Assembly: GCA_035461525.1 (NCBI GenBank) | Contig: DATHVD010000073.1 | Span: 1-58,437, forward strand | Origin: JAIBJN01 sp035461525 | GTDB taxonomy: Bacteria; Actinomycetota; Thermoleophilia; Gaiellales; Gaiellaceae | Length of the DNA stretch: 58,437 nt | Reading direction: 5' to 3' | In this document: piece by piece, positions 25,978 through 36,872 of the stretch | Layout: every line of letters begins with the position of its first letter | Numbering within the stretch: the stretch's first letter is position 1 | Program-made: the position numbers and the translations under genes | The notes under the pieces: generated by a model | What the model was told of the DNA's origin: nothing | Database searches by the model: none | Seen by the model: the letters and a program-made list of their open reading frames with translations, nothing else

Positions 25978-27576
25978 CTAGCTCGGTCGGATGCCGGGGA
26001 CGAGGAGGCGCAGGCGGTAGACGCTCGTGAGCGCCGTGACGTAGAGCGTGCGCCCGTCCTCCTCGCCCCAGGCGAGGTTGTGGGGTGCCTCGGGAAGGCG
26101 GAGCGTGCCCAGGTGCCCGCCGTCCGGCGAGAGCACCCAGATGCCGCCCGGGCCGCAGACGTAGAGGTTGCCCTCCTCGTCCACCTTGAGCCCGTCGATC
26201 GCGTCCTCGCCGGGCGCGTCCGTCATGTCGTAGAGGACGGTCGCGTTCGAGAGGTCGCCGGGGGCGTCCACCTCGTAGCGCATGACGACCTTGCGCTCGA
26301 GGTCCCAGTCGCCGACGTAGAGGTAGCGCTCGTCGGGGGAGAAGGCCAGGCCGTTCGGCCCCTCGAGGTCGTCGGCGACGAGCACGACCTCGCCCGTCGG
26401 CGAGACGCGGAAGACGCCGCTGAACGGGAGCTCCTTCTCCGGGTCGGCGAACGCCTCGGGGAGCCCGAAGGGCGGGTCGGTGAAGTAGAGCGTCCCGTCC
26501 GAGCGGAAGACGAGGTCGTTGGGCGAGCTCAGCCGCTTGCCCTCGTAGGCGTCCGCGAGCACGGTCGTGTCCCCGTGCGGGTTGACGCGGATGACACGGC
26601 GGTTGCCGTGCTGGCAGATCGTCAGCAGCCCGTCGGGCGAGAACGTGAGCCCGTTCGACCCCGGCTGGTGGTAGCGCCCGATGTCGAGGCCGGCGTAGCC
26701 GCTCTTCGGGCGGAAGACCGTCACGCGGCCCTCGGGCGCCCAGCGGTAGATCGTGTTCGTGTTCGGGGAGCTGAAGAGAAGGGCGCCGTCGGGGCTCCAG
26801 ACCGGACCCTCGGTGAACTCGAAGCCGCCGGCGACCCGCTCGGCCCGAGCGCCCTCGGGGACGATCGCGTCGAAGCGGGCGTCGGCGCGCTCGACCTCGA
26901 GCGCGACCTCCTCGGCGACCCGCGCCCGCTCGGGCGCGTAGACGTCGAGCGTGGCCGTCCGCATCCAGATGTAGTTCCGGGGCGAGACGGAGATCGGCCC
27001 GTTCATCCCGAGGACGGCGAGCTGGAAGCGGTCGCCGGGCCGAGCGTCCCGCGTGAGGACGACGCGGTTGGGGGCGTTGAAGCCGGCGGCGACGTGGCCG
27101 CCCGTGTCGCCGAGCGCGAGCGGCAGCTCCCCGTTCACCCAGACCTCGGCGTAGTCGTCGACCACGACCTCGAAGACGATCGTCGCGCCGGTCGGGTCGA
27201 GGTCGCCAATCCGCTCTGGGATCGTGACCGCCATGCGGTACCAGTTGAAGCAGATCCGCCCGTTGCCGAGCCGGAGCATCGTCTCCTCGGGCGCGAGCAC
27301 GCGCCAGCCGGAGTCGTCGTAGCCGGCCGCATCGGCGTGCGGGAGGACGTCGAAGGTGCGGTTGGGGACGTCGCCCGGCCCGAGCGGGTCCTCGGCGGAG
27401 CCGAGCTCCACGAAGTCGATCTCCTCGACGCGCGCGTCGGCGTAGCGCCACTCGCCGCCGACGAGGGCGACGCCCTCCGGGGACTGGAGGTCCACGACCG
27501 CGTCGGGGCGGCCGGGCAGGAGCTCGGGCGGGCCGGGGAGCCGGGCGGCGACGAGCCGCGTCCTCTCGGCGAGCAT
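25978..27576 (-). CDS. SMP-30/gluconolactonase fused to an N-terminal beta-sandwich domain
   Basis: 532 residues in two parts. Residues about 1-215 look like a galactose-binding-type beta-sandwich (DDSGWRVLAPEETMLRLGNGRICFNWYRMAVTIPE, with VFEVVVDDYAEVWVNGELPL). Residues about 230-525 are an SMP-30/gluconolactonase beta-propeller: FTEGPVWSPDGALLFS with the metal-binding Glu, the SSPNDLVFRSDGTLYFTDPPFG site, GPNGLAFSPDERYLYVGD and DGLKVDEEGNLYVCGPGGIWV. Such enzymes hydrolyse sugar lactones using a divalent metal. No signal peptide is seen. ATG 27576 lies one base after the stop of the GlcG-cupin gene. Confidence 0.88.
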   Translation of the reverse strand: MLAERTRLVAARLPGPPELLPGRPDAVVDLQSPEGVALVGGEWRYADARVEEIDFVELGSAEDPLGPGDVPNRTFDVLPHADAAGYDDSGWRVLAPEETMLRLGNGRICFNWYRMAVTIPERIGDLDPTGATIVFEVVVDDYAEVWVNGELPLALGDTGGHVAAGFNAPNRVVLTRDARPGDRFQLAVLGMNGPISVSPRNYIWMRTATLDVYAPERARVAEEVALEVERADARFDAIVPEGARAERVAGGFEFTEGPVWSPDGALLFSSPNTNTIYRWAPEGRVTVFRPKSGYAGLDIGRYHQPGSNGLTFSPDGLLTICQHGNRRVIRVNPHGDTTVLADAYEGKRLSSPNDLVFRSDGTLYFTDPPFGLPEAFADPEKELPFSGVFRVSPTGEVVLVADDLEGPNGLAFSPDERYLYVGDWDLERKVVMRYEVDAPGDLSNATVLYDMTDAPGEDAIDGLKVDEEGNLYVCGPGGIWVLSPDGGHLGTLRLPEAPHNLAWGEEDGRTLYVTALTSVYRLRLLVPGIRPS

Positions 27577-27577
27577 C

Positions 27578-28777
27578 TCAGGCCTCCACCTTCACGACGA
27601 AGTAGAGGAACGGGTCGGAGACCTCGACGAACTGGTGCGGGACGCCGCTCGGGATGGCGAGGACGTCGCCCTCCTCCAGCTCGTGGGCAGTGCCGCCGTC
27701 GATGGCGCGCGCCCGGAGCTCGCCCGGGGCGACCTCGCGGCTCTCCACCATCTCGCCGCCGGTGACGACCTTCGCCGTCCCCTGGACGACGTGCATGACG
27801 TCCACGACCGTCTCGTGATACTCGACCTCGCCGGGCGCCTCGCGCCGGCCGGCGTCCAGCTTGTAGCCGGAGGAGTCGAGGAGGATGCCGCCCTCGGCGA
27901 ACTTCGCTGCGAGCGCCTCGCTGGAGATGAACGTCGCGCCGTTCCCGCAGCCGTTCGGCGAGGCGGCGAGCGCGGAGGCGCCGGCGACGGCAAGCTCCTG
28001 GTCCTCGTCCGCCGAGGAGGCGCCGCTGACGCCGACGGCGCCAACGACGTGGCCCTCGTGGACGATCGGCATGCCGCCCTGGAGGGGCACCGCCCGGGCG
28101 AGGTGGAGCGCCGAGGGGCGCCCGCCGGTGGCCTGCTCCTCGAAGTCCTTGCTGGGCCGCCGGTAGATCGCGGCCGTGCGGGCCTTGTCCGTGGCGACGC
28201 CGACGCTGGCCACCTGGGCGGCGTCCGGGCGCCAGAGGTAGACGAGGTCGCCGCCCGCGTCCACGACGGCGACGACCGGGGAGACGCCCCGCTCGGTCGC
28301 GATCGCGCCCGCAGCCTCGGCGGCCCGGCGCGCGCCCTCGTACGTGAGCGCGGGCACCTCGGCCGTGGAGAAGCCGGCGGCTGCGCCGGCGAGGGAGATC
28401 GCCTCGTCCTCGTCCGGGGTCTCGCCGCTCGTGCCGACCGCGCCGACGACCTCGCCGTCCACGCGCAGGGGGATGCCGCCGATGAGCGCGGAGGCGCCGT
28501 GGAGCGCGAGCGCGCCGAGGCGGCCGGCGCTCACCTGCTCCTCGAGCTCCCGGCTCGGGCGGACGAAGATGGCGGCCGTGCGGGCCTTGTCGAGGGCGAC
28601 GCGGGAGCTCGCCACCTGCGCGCCGGGGGTGCGGCGGAGGCCGACGAGCTCGCCGGACGGATCCGTGACTGCGATGACGACGCGGCTTCCCCCCTCGCGG
28701 GCGGAGGCCTCGGCGGCGTCGAGGACGGTCTCGACCCCGACCTCGTCGACGACGCGGTGGGTTCGGATCGGGTTCAT
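27578..28777 (-). CDS. Tandem GlcG/HbpS domains fused to a cupin
   Basis: 399 residues with three parts. Domain 1 (about 5-135) and domain 2 (about 142-280) are both GlcG/HbpS-like: VVIAVTDPSGELVGLRR and VVAVVDAGGDLVYLWR, each followed by a KARTAAIF/Y helix and by GGIPLRVDGEVVGAVGTSG or GGMPIVHEGHVVGAVGVSG. HbpS-type domains bind haem or corrinoid-like ligands in some proteins. Domain 3 (about 290-399) is a cupin (EYHETVVDVMHVVQGTAKVV, then IPSGVPHQFVEVSDPF). ATG 28777 with GGAAGGAG upstream; overlaps the previous SMP-30 stop as ATGA. The fusion is unusual. Role is probably auxiliary to the oxidoreductase pathway. Confidence 0.85.
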   Translation of the reverse strand: MNPIRTHRVVDEVGVETVLDAAEASAREGGSRVVIAVTDPSGELVGLRRTPGAQVASSRVALDKARTAAIFVRPSRELEEQVSAGRLGALALHGASALIGGIPLRVDGEVVGAVGTSGETPDEDEAISLAGAAAGFSTAEVPALTYEGARRAAEAAGAIATERGVSPVVAVVDAGGDLVYLWRPDAAQVASVGVATDKARTAAIYRRPSKDFEEQATGGRPSALHLARAVPLQGGMPIVHEGHVVGAVGVSGASSADEDQELAVAGASALAASPNGCGNGATFISSEALAAKFAEGGILLDSSGYKLDAGRREAPGEVEYHETVVDVMHVVQGTAKVVTGGEMVESREVAPGELRARAIDGGTAHELEEGDVLAIPSGVPHQFVEVSDPFLYFVVKVEA

Positions 28778-29673
28778 GGTCGTGCTCCTTCCGTGTCGAG
28801 GAGTGCCGCCCAAACGGCGGTGTCCGCGGTGACGTACAGCGTGTGCAAGGCCGGGCCGCCGAAACAGAAGTTGACGGCGCCGGGAAGATCGATCAGGTCG
28901 AGCCGCTCGCCCGTCGGCGCGAGGATCTCGACCCCGCGCGAGGACGAGACGTAGAGACGCCCCTCGGCGTCGAGCTTCAGCCCGTCGGGGTAGCCGGGGA
29001 TCTTGTCCGCGACGACGCGCTCGTTCGCGAGGACGGCGCCCTCGACGTCGAAGGCGACGACGCGCCGGTTCCGGGCCGGGTCGTAGTCGTCCGGCCCGTG
29101 GTCGGCGCCGCTGTCGGCGACGTAGAGGGTCCGGCCGTCTGGCGTGAGGGCGAGACCGTTCGGCTTGTCCACCGTGTCGGCGACAGCCGTAAGCTCACCG
29201 CTCTCCGGCTCCAGCCTCCAGACCCGGTCGGCCGAGGCCGAGCGTGGGCGGAAGCCCTGCAGGAACCCGTAGCTCGGGTCGGTGAGCCAGATCGCCCCGT
29301 CGGGCGCGACGACGACGTCGTTGGGCGAGCTGAGGCCCCGGTCGGCGAGGGTCTCGACCGCGCCCGTGGCGGGGTCGAGCCGCGTGATCCGCGCCGGCTC
29401 GGTGAAGGAGCCCTGCTCGCAGACGACAAGCCGGCCGGCGGCGTCGAGCGTCATGCCGTTCGCGTTGTTCGCGTCGGCGCGGACGACCGAGACCGTCCCG
29501 CCGCCGAGGTCGAGGCGCTGGATCGCCACTCGGCCGCGCCGGGGCGTCGTGAAGTAGAGAGCGTGCTCGGCCGCGACGTAGACCGGGCCCTCGTGGGCGT
29601 CGGCGTCGGCGACCTTCTCCAGGGCGAGGAGCGCCGGGGCGCCCAACGTCAGAACGGGCGCCGCGACCGTCAC
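28774..29673 (-). CDS. SMP-30/gluconolactonase family protein
   Basis: 299-residue beta-propeller. Metal-site segments are HEGPVYVAAEHALYFTT (Glu ligand), ANNANGMTLDAAGRLVVCEQG, LSSPNDVVVAPDGAIWLTDPSYG (Asn ligand) and KPNGLALTPDGRTLYVADSG with DGLKLDAEGRLYVSSSRG (Asp ligand). This matches gluconolactonase and related lactone hydrolases. No export signal. GTG 29673 overlaps the GMC oxidase stop as GTGA, and its own stop overlaps the next start as ATGA, so it sits inside a tightly coupled operon. It probably hydrolyses the lactone made by the GMC enzyme, but the natural lactone is unknown. Confidence 0.92.
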   Translation of the reverse strand: MTVAAPVLTLGAPALLALEKVADADAHEGPVYVAAEHALYFTTPRRGRVAIQRLDLGGGTVSVVRADANNANGMTLDAAGRLVVCEQGSFTEPARITRLDPATGAVETLADRGLSSPNDVVVAPDGAIWLTDPSYGFLQGFRPRSASADRVWRLEPESGELTAVADTVDKPNGLALTPDGRTLYVADSGADHGPDDYDPARNRRVVAFDVEGAVLANERVVADKIPGYPDGLKLDAEGRLYVSSSRGVEILAPTGERLDLIDLPGAVNFCFGGPALHTLYVTADTAVWAALLDTEGARP

Positions 29674-31259
29674 GCTCCCACCGCCTCGCGCTCGCGCTCG
29701 TTCGCCGGCGCCACGGTCGCGCCGAGGCGCTCGAGCAGATGGTCGCCGACGCGGAGCGCGTTCGCGATCGCCGTCAGCGCCGGGTTGACCGCGCTCGACG
29801 AGGGGAAGAAGCTCGTGTCGACGACGTAGAGGTTGTCGACGTCGTGCGCCTTGCAGTCGACGTCGAGCGCCGACGCGGCGGGGTCGGTGCCGAAGCGGAC
29901 GGTGCCGCACTGGTGGGCGACGCCCGCGATCGGGATGCGCTCGTCACGCACGAGCTGGTTCGGGATCAGGTGCTCGTGCATGTCGAGGTGCGTGAGCAGG
30001 CCCGTGAGCTTGGCGAGGAGCCGGCGGTGGCCCTCCGTGTTGACGTTCGAGTAGTGGACGTGCACGCGCCCCTCGCGATCGAGCGTGACTCGGTTCTGCG
30101 GGCGGGGCAGGTCCTCGGTCGTGAGCCAGAAGTCGACCGCACGCCGCGCGACTCCCTCGAGCACGAAGCCCGGCGTCGGGAAGGGCGCGCCCGCCTTGAG
30201 CATCTGGCCGTCGGTCTTGCCGAGCATCTGGACGTGCCCGAGCGGGTACTCGAAGTCGTCCGCGCCCCAGTAGAAGTCGTTGAGCCCGAGCGTCTTCTGG
30301 AACCGCGTCGTGTTCGGCTCCTTCGAGATCGCGATCACGGCCGAGTTGATGTGCGCCATGTAGTGGCGGCCGACGACGTCGGAGGAGTTGGCGAGCCCGT
30401 TCGGGTGCCGGTCGCTCGCCGAGCGCAGGAGCAGAAGCGCCGAGTTGATCGCGCCGCAGGAGACGACGACGACGTCGGCGGAGTAGCGCTCGCGCTCGCC
30501 GTGGCGGTCGACGACGACGCCCGTGACCGTGCGGCCGCTCTCGTCCGTCTCGAGCTTGACGACGCGCGCGTTCCTGCGGAGCGTCACGGTCGGGTGCTCG
30601 ATGGCCGGGCGGATGCAGAGGACGTGCGAGTCGGCCTTCGCGTCCACGAGGCAGGGAAAGCCGTCGAGGCGGGTGCAGCGGACGCACTTAGAGGACTCCC
30701 AGTCGTCCTCGCTCAGGTCGACGCCGACCGGCAGGTGGAAGGGCTTGTGCCCGCGGCGGACGAGGTCGTCGTGGAGCTTCTGGATCCGCGGCTCGTGGCT
30801 GACCGCCGGGTACGGGTACGGCCCTGACGCCGGCGGCTCGGTCGGGTCCTCCCCGCGCTCGCCGTGAACGAGGTAGAGCTTCTCCGCCTCGGTGTAGTAC
30901 GGCTCGAGGTCCGCGTAGGAGAGCGGCCACGCGGGCGAGATGCCGCCGTGGTGGCGCACCTCGCCGAAGTCGCGCTCGCGCAGGCGGAAGAGGATCGCCC
31001 CGTAGAACTTCGTCTGGCCGCCGACGTAGTAGTGCTGGCCCGGGTGGAAGGGCTTGCCGTCCCTGTCGTACCAGGTCTCGTGGGTCTTGTACTTCGCGTT
31101 CACGAAGACGGCCTTCGAGTCCCAGTTGTCTGGCTCGCGGCGCAGGAAATCGCCCCGCTCCAGGACGAGGATGCGCTTGCCCGACGGAGCGAGCCGGTGG
31201 GCGAGCGTGCCGCCGCCCGCGCCGGTGCCGATGATGATGACGTCGTAGTGGTCCTGCAT
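29670..31259 (-). CDS. GMC-family FAD-dependent oxidoreductase
   Basis: 529-residue glucose-methanol-choline oxidoreductase. The FAD-binding N-terminus is DVIIIGTGAGGGTLAHRL (about 6-23). A GMC signature follows at HYYVGGQTKFYGAILFRLRE. The Cys cluster KCVRCTRLDGFPC, about 60 residues after the LEPYYTEAEKLY segment, marks a distinct subfamily. Catalytic His positions are in GVAHQCGTVRFGTDP and the terminal DTSFFPSSSAVNPALTAIANALR. It probably oxidises an alcohol or sugar hydroxyl; whether it uses oxygen or another acceptor cannot be told. No signal peptide. ATG 31259, 14 bases after the cyclase gene. Confidence 0.93.
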   Translation of the reverse strand: MQDHYDVIIIGTGAGGGTLAHRLAPSGKRILVLERGDFLRREPDNWDSKAVFVNAKYKTHETWYDRDGKPFHPGQHYYVGGQTKFYGAILFRLRERDFGEVRHHGGISPAWPLSYADLEPYYTEAEKLYLVHGERGEDPTEPPASGPYPYPAVSHEPRIQKLHDDLVRRGHKPFHLPVGVDLSEDDWESSKCVRCTRLDGFPCLVDAKADSHVLCIRPAIEHPTVTLRRNARVVKLETDESGRTVTGVVVDRHGERERYSADVVVVSCGAINSALLLLRSASDRHPNGLANSSDVVGRHYMAHINSAVIAISKEPNTTRFQKTLGLNDFYWGADDFEYPLGHVQMLGKTDGQMLKAGAPFPTPGFVLEGVARRAVDFWLTTEDLPRPQNRVTLDREGRVHVHYSNVNTEGHRRLLAKLTGLLTHLDMHEHLIPNQLVRDERIPIAGVAHQCGTVRFGTDPAASALDVDCKAHDVDNLYVVDTSFFPSSSAVNPALTAIANALRVGDHLLERLGATVAPANEREREAVGA

Positions 31260-31273
31260 GGTGGTTCCTCCCG

Positions 31274-32155
31274 TCAGACGAGTGCGATCGGCGAGACCCA
31301 GGCGCCGGTGGCGCCGCGGAGCTTCGGGTGGGTGAGGACGAGGGCGAACTCGCGCACGCCGTCGGCGGCGAGCTCGGCCGTGCCGAGGTTCTCGACCACG
31401 AAGACGCCGTGGCGGACGTTCAGGAGCTGGGGCACCTCGAACGGTCGAGCGGGGTCCTCGGCCGGCACGGGCCCGTAGCTCCACGTGTCGCAGCCGGTAA
31501 GCGCGACGCCGTGCGCGACCAGCCAGTCGGCGACCTCGTACCCGGGGCCCGGCTCGCCGGAGAGGTACCGCTCGGCGTCGCCCCAGTGCCCGCTCCAGCC
31601 GGTGTGGAAGAGGACGGCGTCGCCCGGCCCCGGGTCGAGGTCGCCGAGGTGCTCAGGGCCGATGACGCCGCCGGGGCCCAGCCGCTCGCCGGAGACGTCC
31701 ACGAGCCAGCCGCGCGTGACGATCTGCGGAATCGTCTCGACGCCGAGCTTCTCCATGCCGGCGGGGCCGGCGAGCTCGCCGACCGTCCAGCCGTTGTAGC
31801 CGCGGTCGCCGATCTGCAGGTGGCTGAGCGCGTCGAGGTGCGTGCCGAGCTGGGTCGTGCCGGAGACGATCTCCGTCACCCAGTTGACCTCGTTCTCGCC
31901 CACCGGCATGCGCCCGTTCGCGTGGTGCGCCGTCGTGACGAGCGTCTGGCGCCAGTAGCGGCCCGGGAAGGCCGGCACCGTCTCGTCGAGGACGTGGCCG
32001 AGGTCGTAGAGGCGCCCCTCGCGCACCGAGGCGAGCGCAGCGAGGCGCTTCTCGGGCGTGATCAGGTTCAGCATCCCGAGCTGGTCGTCGGCGCCGAAGG
32101 GCGACGGCCACCAGTGCTCGGTGCGCGCGGGGGTCGGGGGGGCGGCGGCCGTCAT
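31274..32155 (-). CDS. Cyclase family protein (kynurenine formamidase-like metal hydrolase)
   Basis: 293-residue member of the bacterial cyclase/kynurenine formamidase superfamily. The metal-binding HxDxxxH motif is at 106-112 within GTHLDALSHLQ, and supporting blocks are DLGHVLDETVPAFPGRYW, DAVLFHTGWSGHWGD and ALTGCDTWSYG. Members hydrolyse amides, lactones or enediones in catabolic pathways; the substrate here is unknown. ATG 32155 overlaps the SDR stop as ATGA and the gene is followed closely by the GMC oxidase. Confidence 0.9.
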   Translation of the reverse strand: MTAAAPPTPARTEHWWPSPFGADDQLGMLNLITPEKRLAALASVREGRLYDLGHVLDETVPAFPGRYWRQTLVTTAHHANGRMPVGENEVNWVTEIVSGTTQLGTHLDALSHLQIGDRGYNGWTVGELAGPAGMEKLGVETIPQIVTRGWLVDVSGERLGPGGVIGPEHLGDLDPGPGDAVLFHTGWSGHWGDAERYLSGEPGPGYEVADWLVAHGVALTGCDTWSYGPVPAEDPARPFEVPQLLNVRHGVFVVENLGTAELAADGVREFALVLTHPKLRGATGAWVSPIALV

Positions 32156-32997
32156 TCGGAGGACCAGGGCTCGCGGAAGTCCGCGAAGAGCGTCAGGCCG
32201 CCGTCGACGTAGATGGTCTGGCCCGTGATGTAGGCGGCGTCGTCGCTCGCGAGGAAGCAGGTCACGCCCGCCATCTCGTCGGCCGTGCCGGGCCGGACCA
32301 TCGGGATGTGCGCCTGCACCATGTCCCGCTTCACCGGGTCGTCGACCCAGGCGCGGTTGATCGGAGTGATCGTGGCGCCGGGCCCGATCGCGTTCACGCG
32401 GATGCCCTTGCCCGCGTACTCGAGCGCCAGCGTCCGCGTCAGGTTCTGCATCCCGCCCTTGCTCGCCGAGTAGCCGAGGTAGCTCGGCTTCGGGATGAGC
32501 TGGTGGACGCTCGAGATGTTGATGATCGTCCCCGGCGTCTCCGCGGCGAGGAAGCGCTTGATCGCCTCGCGGGCGCAGAGGAAGCTGCCGCGGAGGTTGA
32601 CGGCGAGAACCTTGTCGAAGTCCTCGGCGGAGAGCTCATGCGAGGGACGGGAGATCTGGATGCCGGCGTTGTTGACGAGGACGTCGAGACCGCCGAGCTT
32701 GTCCACGGTGTCCTCGAACATCGCAACGACGTCCTCCTCCCGGGAAACGTCGCCCTGCACGAGGACGTCGCGGACGCCGAGCTGGCGGACCTGGTTGACG
32801 CAGGCGTGCACCTTCTCCTCGGTGTCGCGCGCCTCCTCGGGCCGGCGCAGGTAGTTGATGGCGACGTTGGCGCCGTACTCGGCGAAGCGGACGGCGATGG
32901 CCTGCCCGATCCCCGACGTGCCCCCCGTGACGAGGACGTTCTTGCCCTTGAGGCCTCGCATCCCCTCGGTCGTGGCTGCGGGCGCGGTGACGGTCAT
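32152..32997 (-). CDS. Short-chain dehydrogenase/reductase (glucose dehydrogenase-like)
   Basis: Classical SDR of 281 residues. Nucleotide-binding TGGTSGIGQA (about 24-33), NNAGIQ, the catalytic Ser in IINISSVHQL and the Tyr-x3-Lys pair in YSASKGGMQN are all present, with VNAIGPGATITPIN and ITGQTIYVDGGLTLF at the C-terminus. Sequence style (an inserted YLRRPEEARDTEEK loop after the second strand) is close to glucose-1-dehydrogenase-like SDRs. ATG 32997 with GGAGGAG upstream makes it the likely first gene of the operon running leftwards to about 24 kb. Confidence 0.93.
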   Translation of the reverse strand: MTVTAPAATTEGMRGLKGKNVLVTGGTSGIGQAIAVRFAEYGANVAINYLRRPEEARDTEEKVHACVNQVRQLGVRDVLVQGDVSREEDVVAMFEDTVDKLGGLDVLVNNAGIQISRPSHELSAEDFDKVLAVNLRGSFLCAREAIKRFLAAETPGTIINISSVHQLIPKPSYLGYSASKGGMQNLTRTLALEYAGKGIRVNAIGPGATITPINRAWVDDPVKRDMVQAHIPMVRPGTADEMAGVTCFLASDDAAYITGQTIYVDGGLTLFADFREPWSSE

Positions 32998-33056
32998 GCG
33001 TGCTCCTCCTGTCTCCGTTTCAGGGGCAGTCTCGGAGCGGGCGAAGCCGTTACAGC

Positions 33057-33824
33057 TCAGCTGAGGGCGTAGCCGGCGGCGAAGCCGAGGACCGTCGCGG
33101 TGGCGACGAGGCGGTTCACCTCGGCGAACGCGTGGGGCACGATCGAGACGGTGACGACGGCGAGCACGGCGCCGGCCGCGACCGCCTGGGCGACGCCGAC
33201 GAGCTCGGGGCTCGCGTCCGAGAGGACGGTCCCGCCGAGGAGCGTCGTGGCCGCGAGGGAGAGCCCGAGGCCGCCGAGGAGACCGACGGCGAAGCGCCTC
33301 GAGTGGCCTTCGGCGACGATCGGCTGCGCCGCCCCGTAGGCCTCGACGACGTTGCCGACGAGGATGCCGACGAGGAGCGCGAGCCCCACCTCCCCCTCCG
33401 CGATCGTGAGCCCGAGCGCGAGCGACTCGGGCACGCCGTCCACGAAGAGGCCGGCCGCGATCGCCTCCCCGCGCGCCGCCTCGGCGTGCTCGCGCGGAGT
33501 CTCCATCGGCCGCCCGGCCGCGGAGGCGTGCGAGGCGCGCCGCATCGTCCGCATCCCGGGGTCGCGCGAGAGCCAGGCGTCCGCGGCGACGTACACGAGC
33601 GTCCCGGCGACGAGGCCGGCGGCCGTGAGCGCAGTCCCGGCACCCTCGTCCGCCTCGGGGGCGAGCTCGAAGGCGACCGCCGCCAGGAGCACGCCGCCGC
33701 CGAAGGACGTGGCGACGGCCGCGACGCGCTCCGGCAGGTGCACCGCGGCGGCCACGAGCGCGCCGAGCAGTAGGCTCGCGCCGACGGCGAGCCCCCAGCC
33801 GAGCGCGGGCCCGAAGCCGTTCAC
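33057..33824 (-). CDS. ZIP family metal transporter
   Basis: 255-residue integral membrane protein, about eight hydrophobic segments. The ZIP landmarks are the two helices FVDGVPESLALGLTIAEG and GILVGNVVEAYGAAQPIVAEG, which provide the metal-binding site (Pro-Glu-Ser replaces the common His-Asn-Pro-Glu-Gly). A cytoplasmic basic/His-containing loop (RRASHASAAGRPMETPREHAEAARG) lies between. GTG 33824. Transports divalent metals such as zinc or iron; direction and ion are unknown. It lies eight bases before the M24-like gene's end on the same strand, so the two may be co-transcribed with GH15. Confidence 0.87.
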   Translation of the reverse strand: MNGFGPALGWGLAVGASLLLGALVAAAVHLPERVAAVATSFGGGVLLAAVAFELAPEADEGAGTALTAAGLVAGTLVYVAADAWLSRDPGMRTMRRASHASAAGRPMETPREHAEAARGEAIAAGLFVDGVPESLALGLTIAEGEVGLALLVGILVGNVVEAYGAAQPIVAEGHSRRFAVGLLGGLGLSLAATTLLGGTVLSDASPELVGVAQAVAAGAVLAVVTVSIVPHAFAEVNRLVATATVLGFAAGYALS

Positions 33825-33831
33825 GGCCGGG

Positions 33832-34888
33832 CTAGAGCTCGACGATCGCCGGGCGCGGGATCCCGCCGGCGTCGAGCTCGGTCAGCTCCGGCGTGCGCGT
33901 GATCACCTCGACCCCGTCCGGGTCGACGAGGGCCGTGTCCTCGGACTTGGCGCCGCCGGTGATGGACGGGTTCCACGCCACCGCCCCCGACTGCGGGACG
34001 GGCGTCGGGTCGCCCGGGACGGCGAAGACCTCGCGGCCGGAGTAGCCGGTGAGCCCGCCCTGATGGTGCAGACGCCACTCCTCCGGGAACCCGCGCTCCT
34101 CGTACGCGCGCTCGAGGTCGGAGAAGACGTCGCCGAGCGTGCGACCGGGGCGCGTGGCCCGGAGCACGTCCGCGTCGATCCCGGCGGCGACCTCGGCGAG
34201 GTAGGCGAGCTCGGGCGGAGGCGGGCCGAAGGAGACGAGACGCGTTAGCGAGACGTGCAGGCCCTCCCGCTCGCCCGTGAGCGCGAGCAGCGCGTGGCGG
34301 CCGAGCAGCCCGTCGGTCGGCAGCGGGTGCCGGTGGACGCGCTGCCGCTGGTCGCCGGCGACGAGCACGACGGGCGTCGTGAACCCGCGCCGGTGGGCCT
34401 GGCGGGCAAGCTCGGCGGCGGCCTCGCGCTCACTGTGGACGGAGGCGAGCCGGTGGATCGTCTCCACCATCGCCTCCGCCGCGGCGGCGCCGGCAGCGCG
34501 GTAGCGCTCGCGCTCGGGCTCCGTCAGCAAGCGCCGGGCAGGGGCGACTGCGCGCTCGAGCGCCTCGCCCGCGAGCGGGGTGCCGCCGTTCACGAGCCTG
34601 GCGAGCCACTCGGCGAGCTGCCCGTGCCACGGGTAGGGCACGGGCTCCCAGCCGAGCTCTTCGAGCCGCTCCTCGCGGCGGACGCGCGGCTCCTCGATGT
34701 CCTGGAAGAGCGCGTAGGCGCGCCCGTACGCGAGGACGAGCGCGTAGCCCGCCTCCGGTGCAGACGAGTTCACCGGCCGGCCGCGCCCGCAGAGGAGCCA
34801 GCGCACCGTTGCGGGGGTGGTGGCGACCGCGGCAGTGAGCCCGGCCGCCGCCGCCGCTGCGAGCGCCTGCTCCCGCTTCCGCTCCGCC

Positions 34889-34896
<8 letters not shown>
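33832..34896 (-). CDS. M24 (creatinase/aminopeptidase P-fold) protein, metal site degenerate
   Basis: 354 residues with the pita-bread fold of M24 peptidases: a helical N-terminal part to about 140, then the catalytic-like domain. The usual two metal Asp residues are missing: the strand reads LLALTGEREGLHVSLTRLVSFG where DxG...D...R would be expected. The His region is HHQGGLTGYSGREVFAVPG, and the Glu motif appears as AWNPSITGGAKSEDTALVD, with the first Glu replaced by Asn and the second (SEDT) kept. It may therefore be a non-peptidase, as creatinase is. Start TTG 34896, overlapping GH15 by 8 bases. Confidence 0.83.
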
Positions 34897-36736
<1,840 letters not shown>

Positions 36737-36872
36737 GGCTACTCCTTGACGGGCGAGTCGGGCATGCCGCCAAGTCTCGGCACGGGCCCGCGCGTTACAC
36801 GGCGCCGCGCGCTGTAACGGCCGCGGCAGTCGCGGAGACAGTCGGGCACCCGGAATCGCGAAGGAGTCACGC

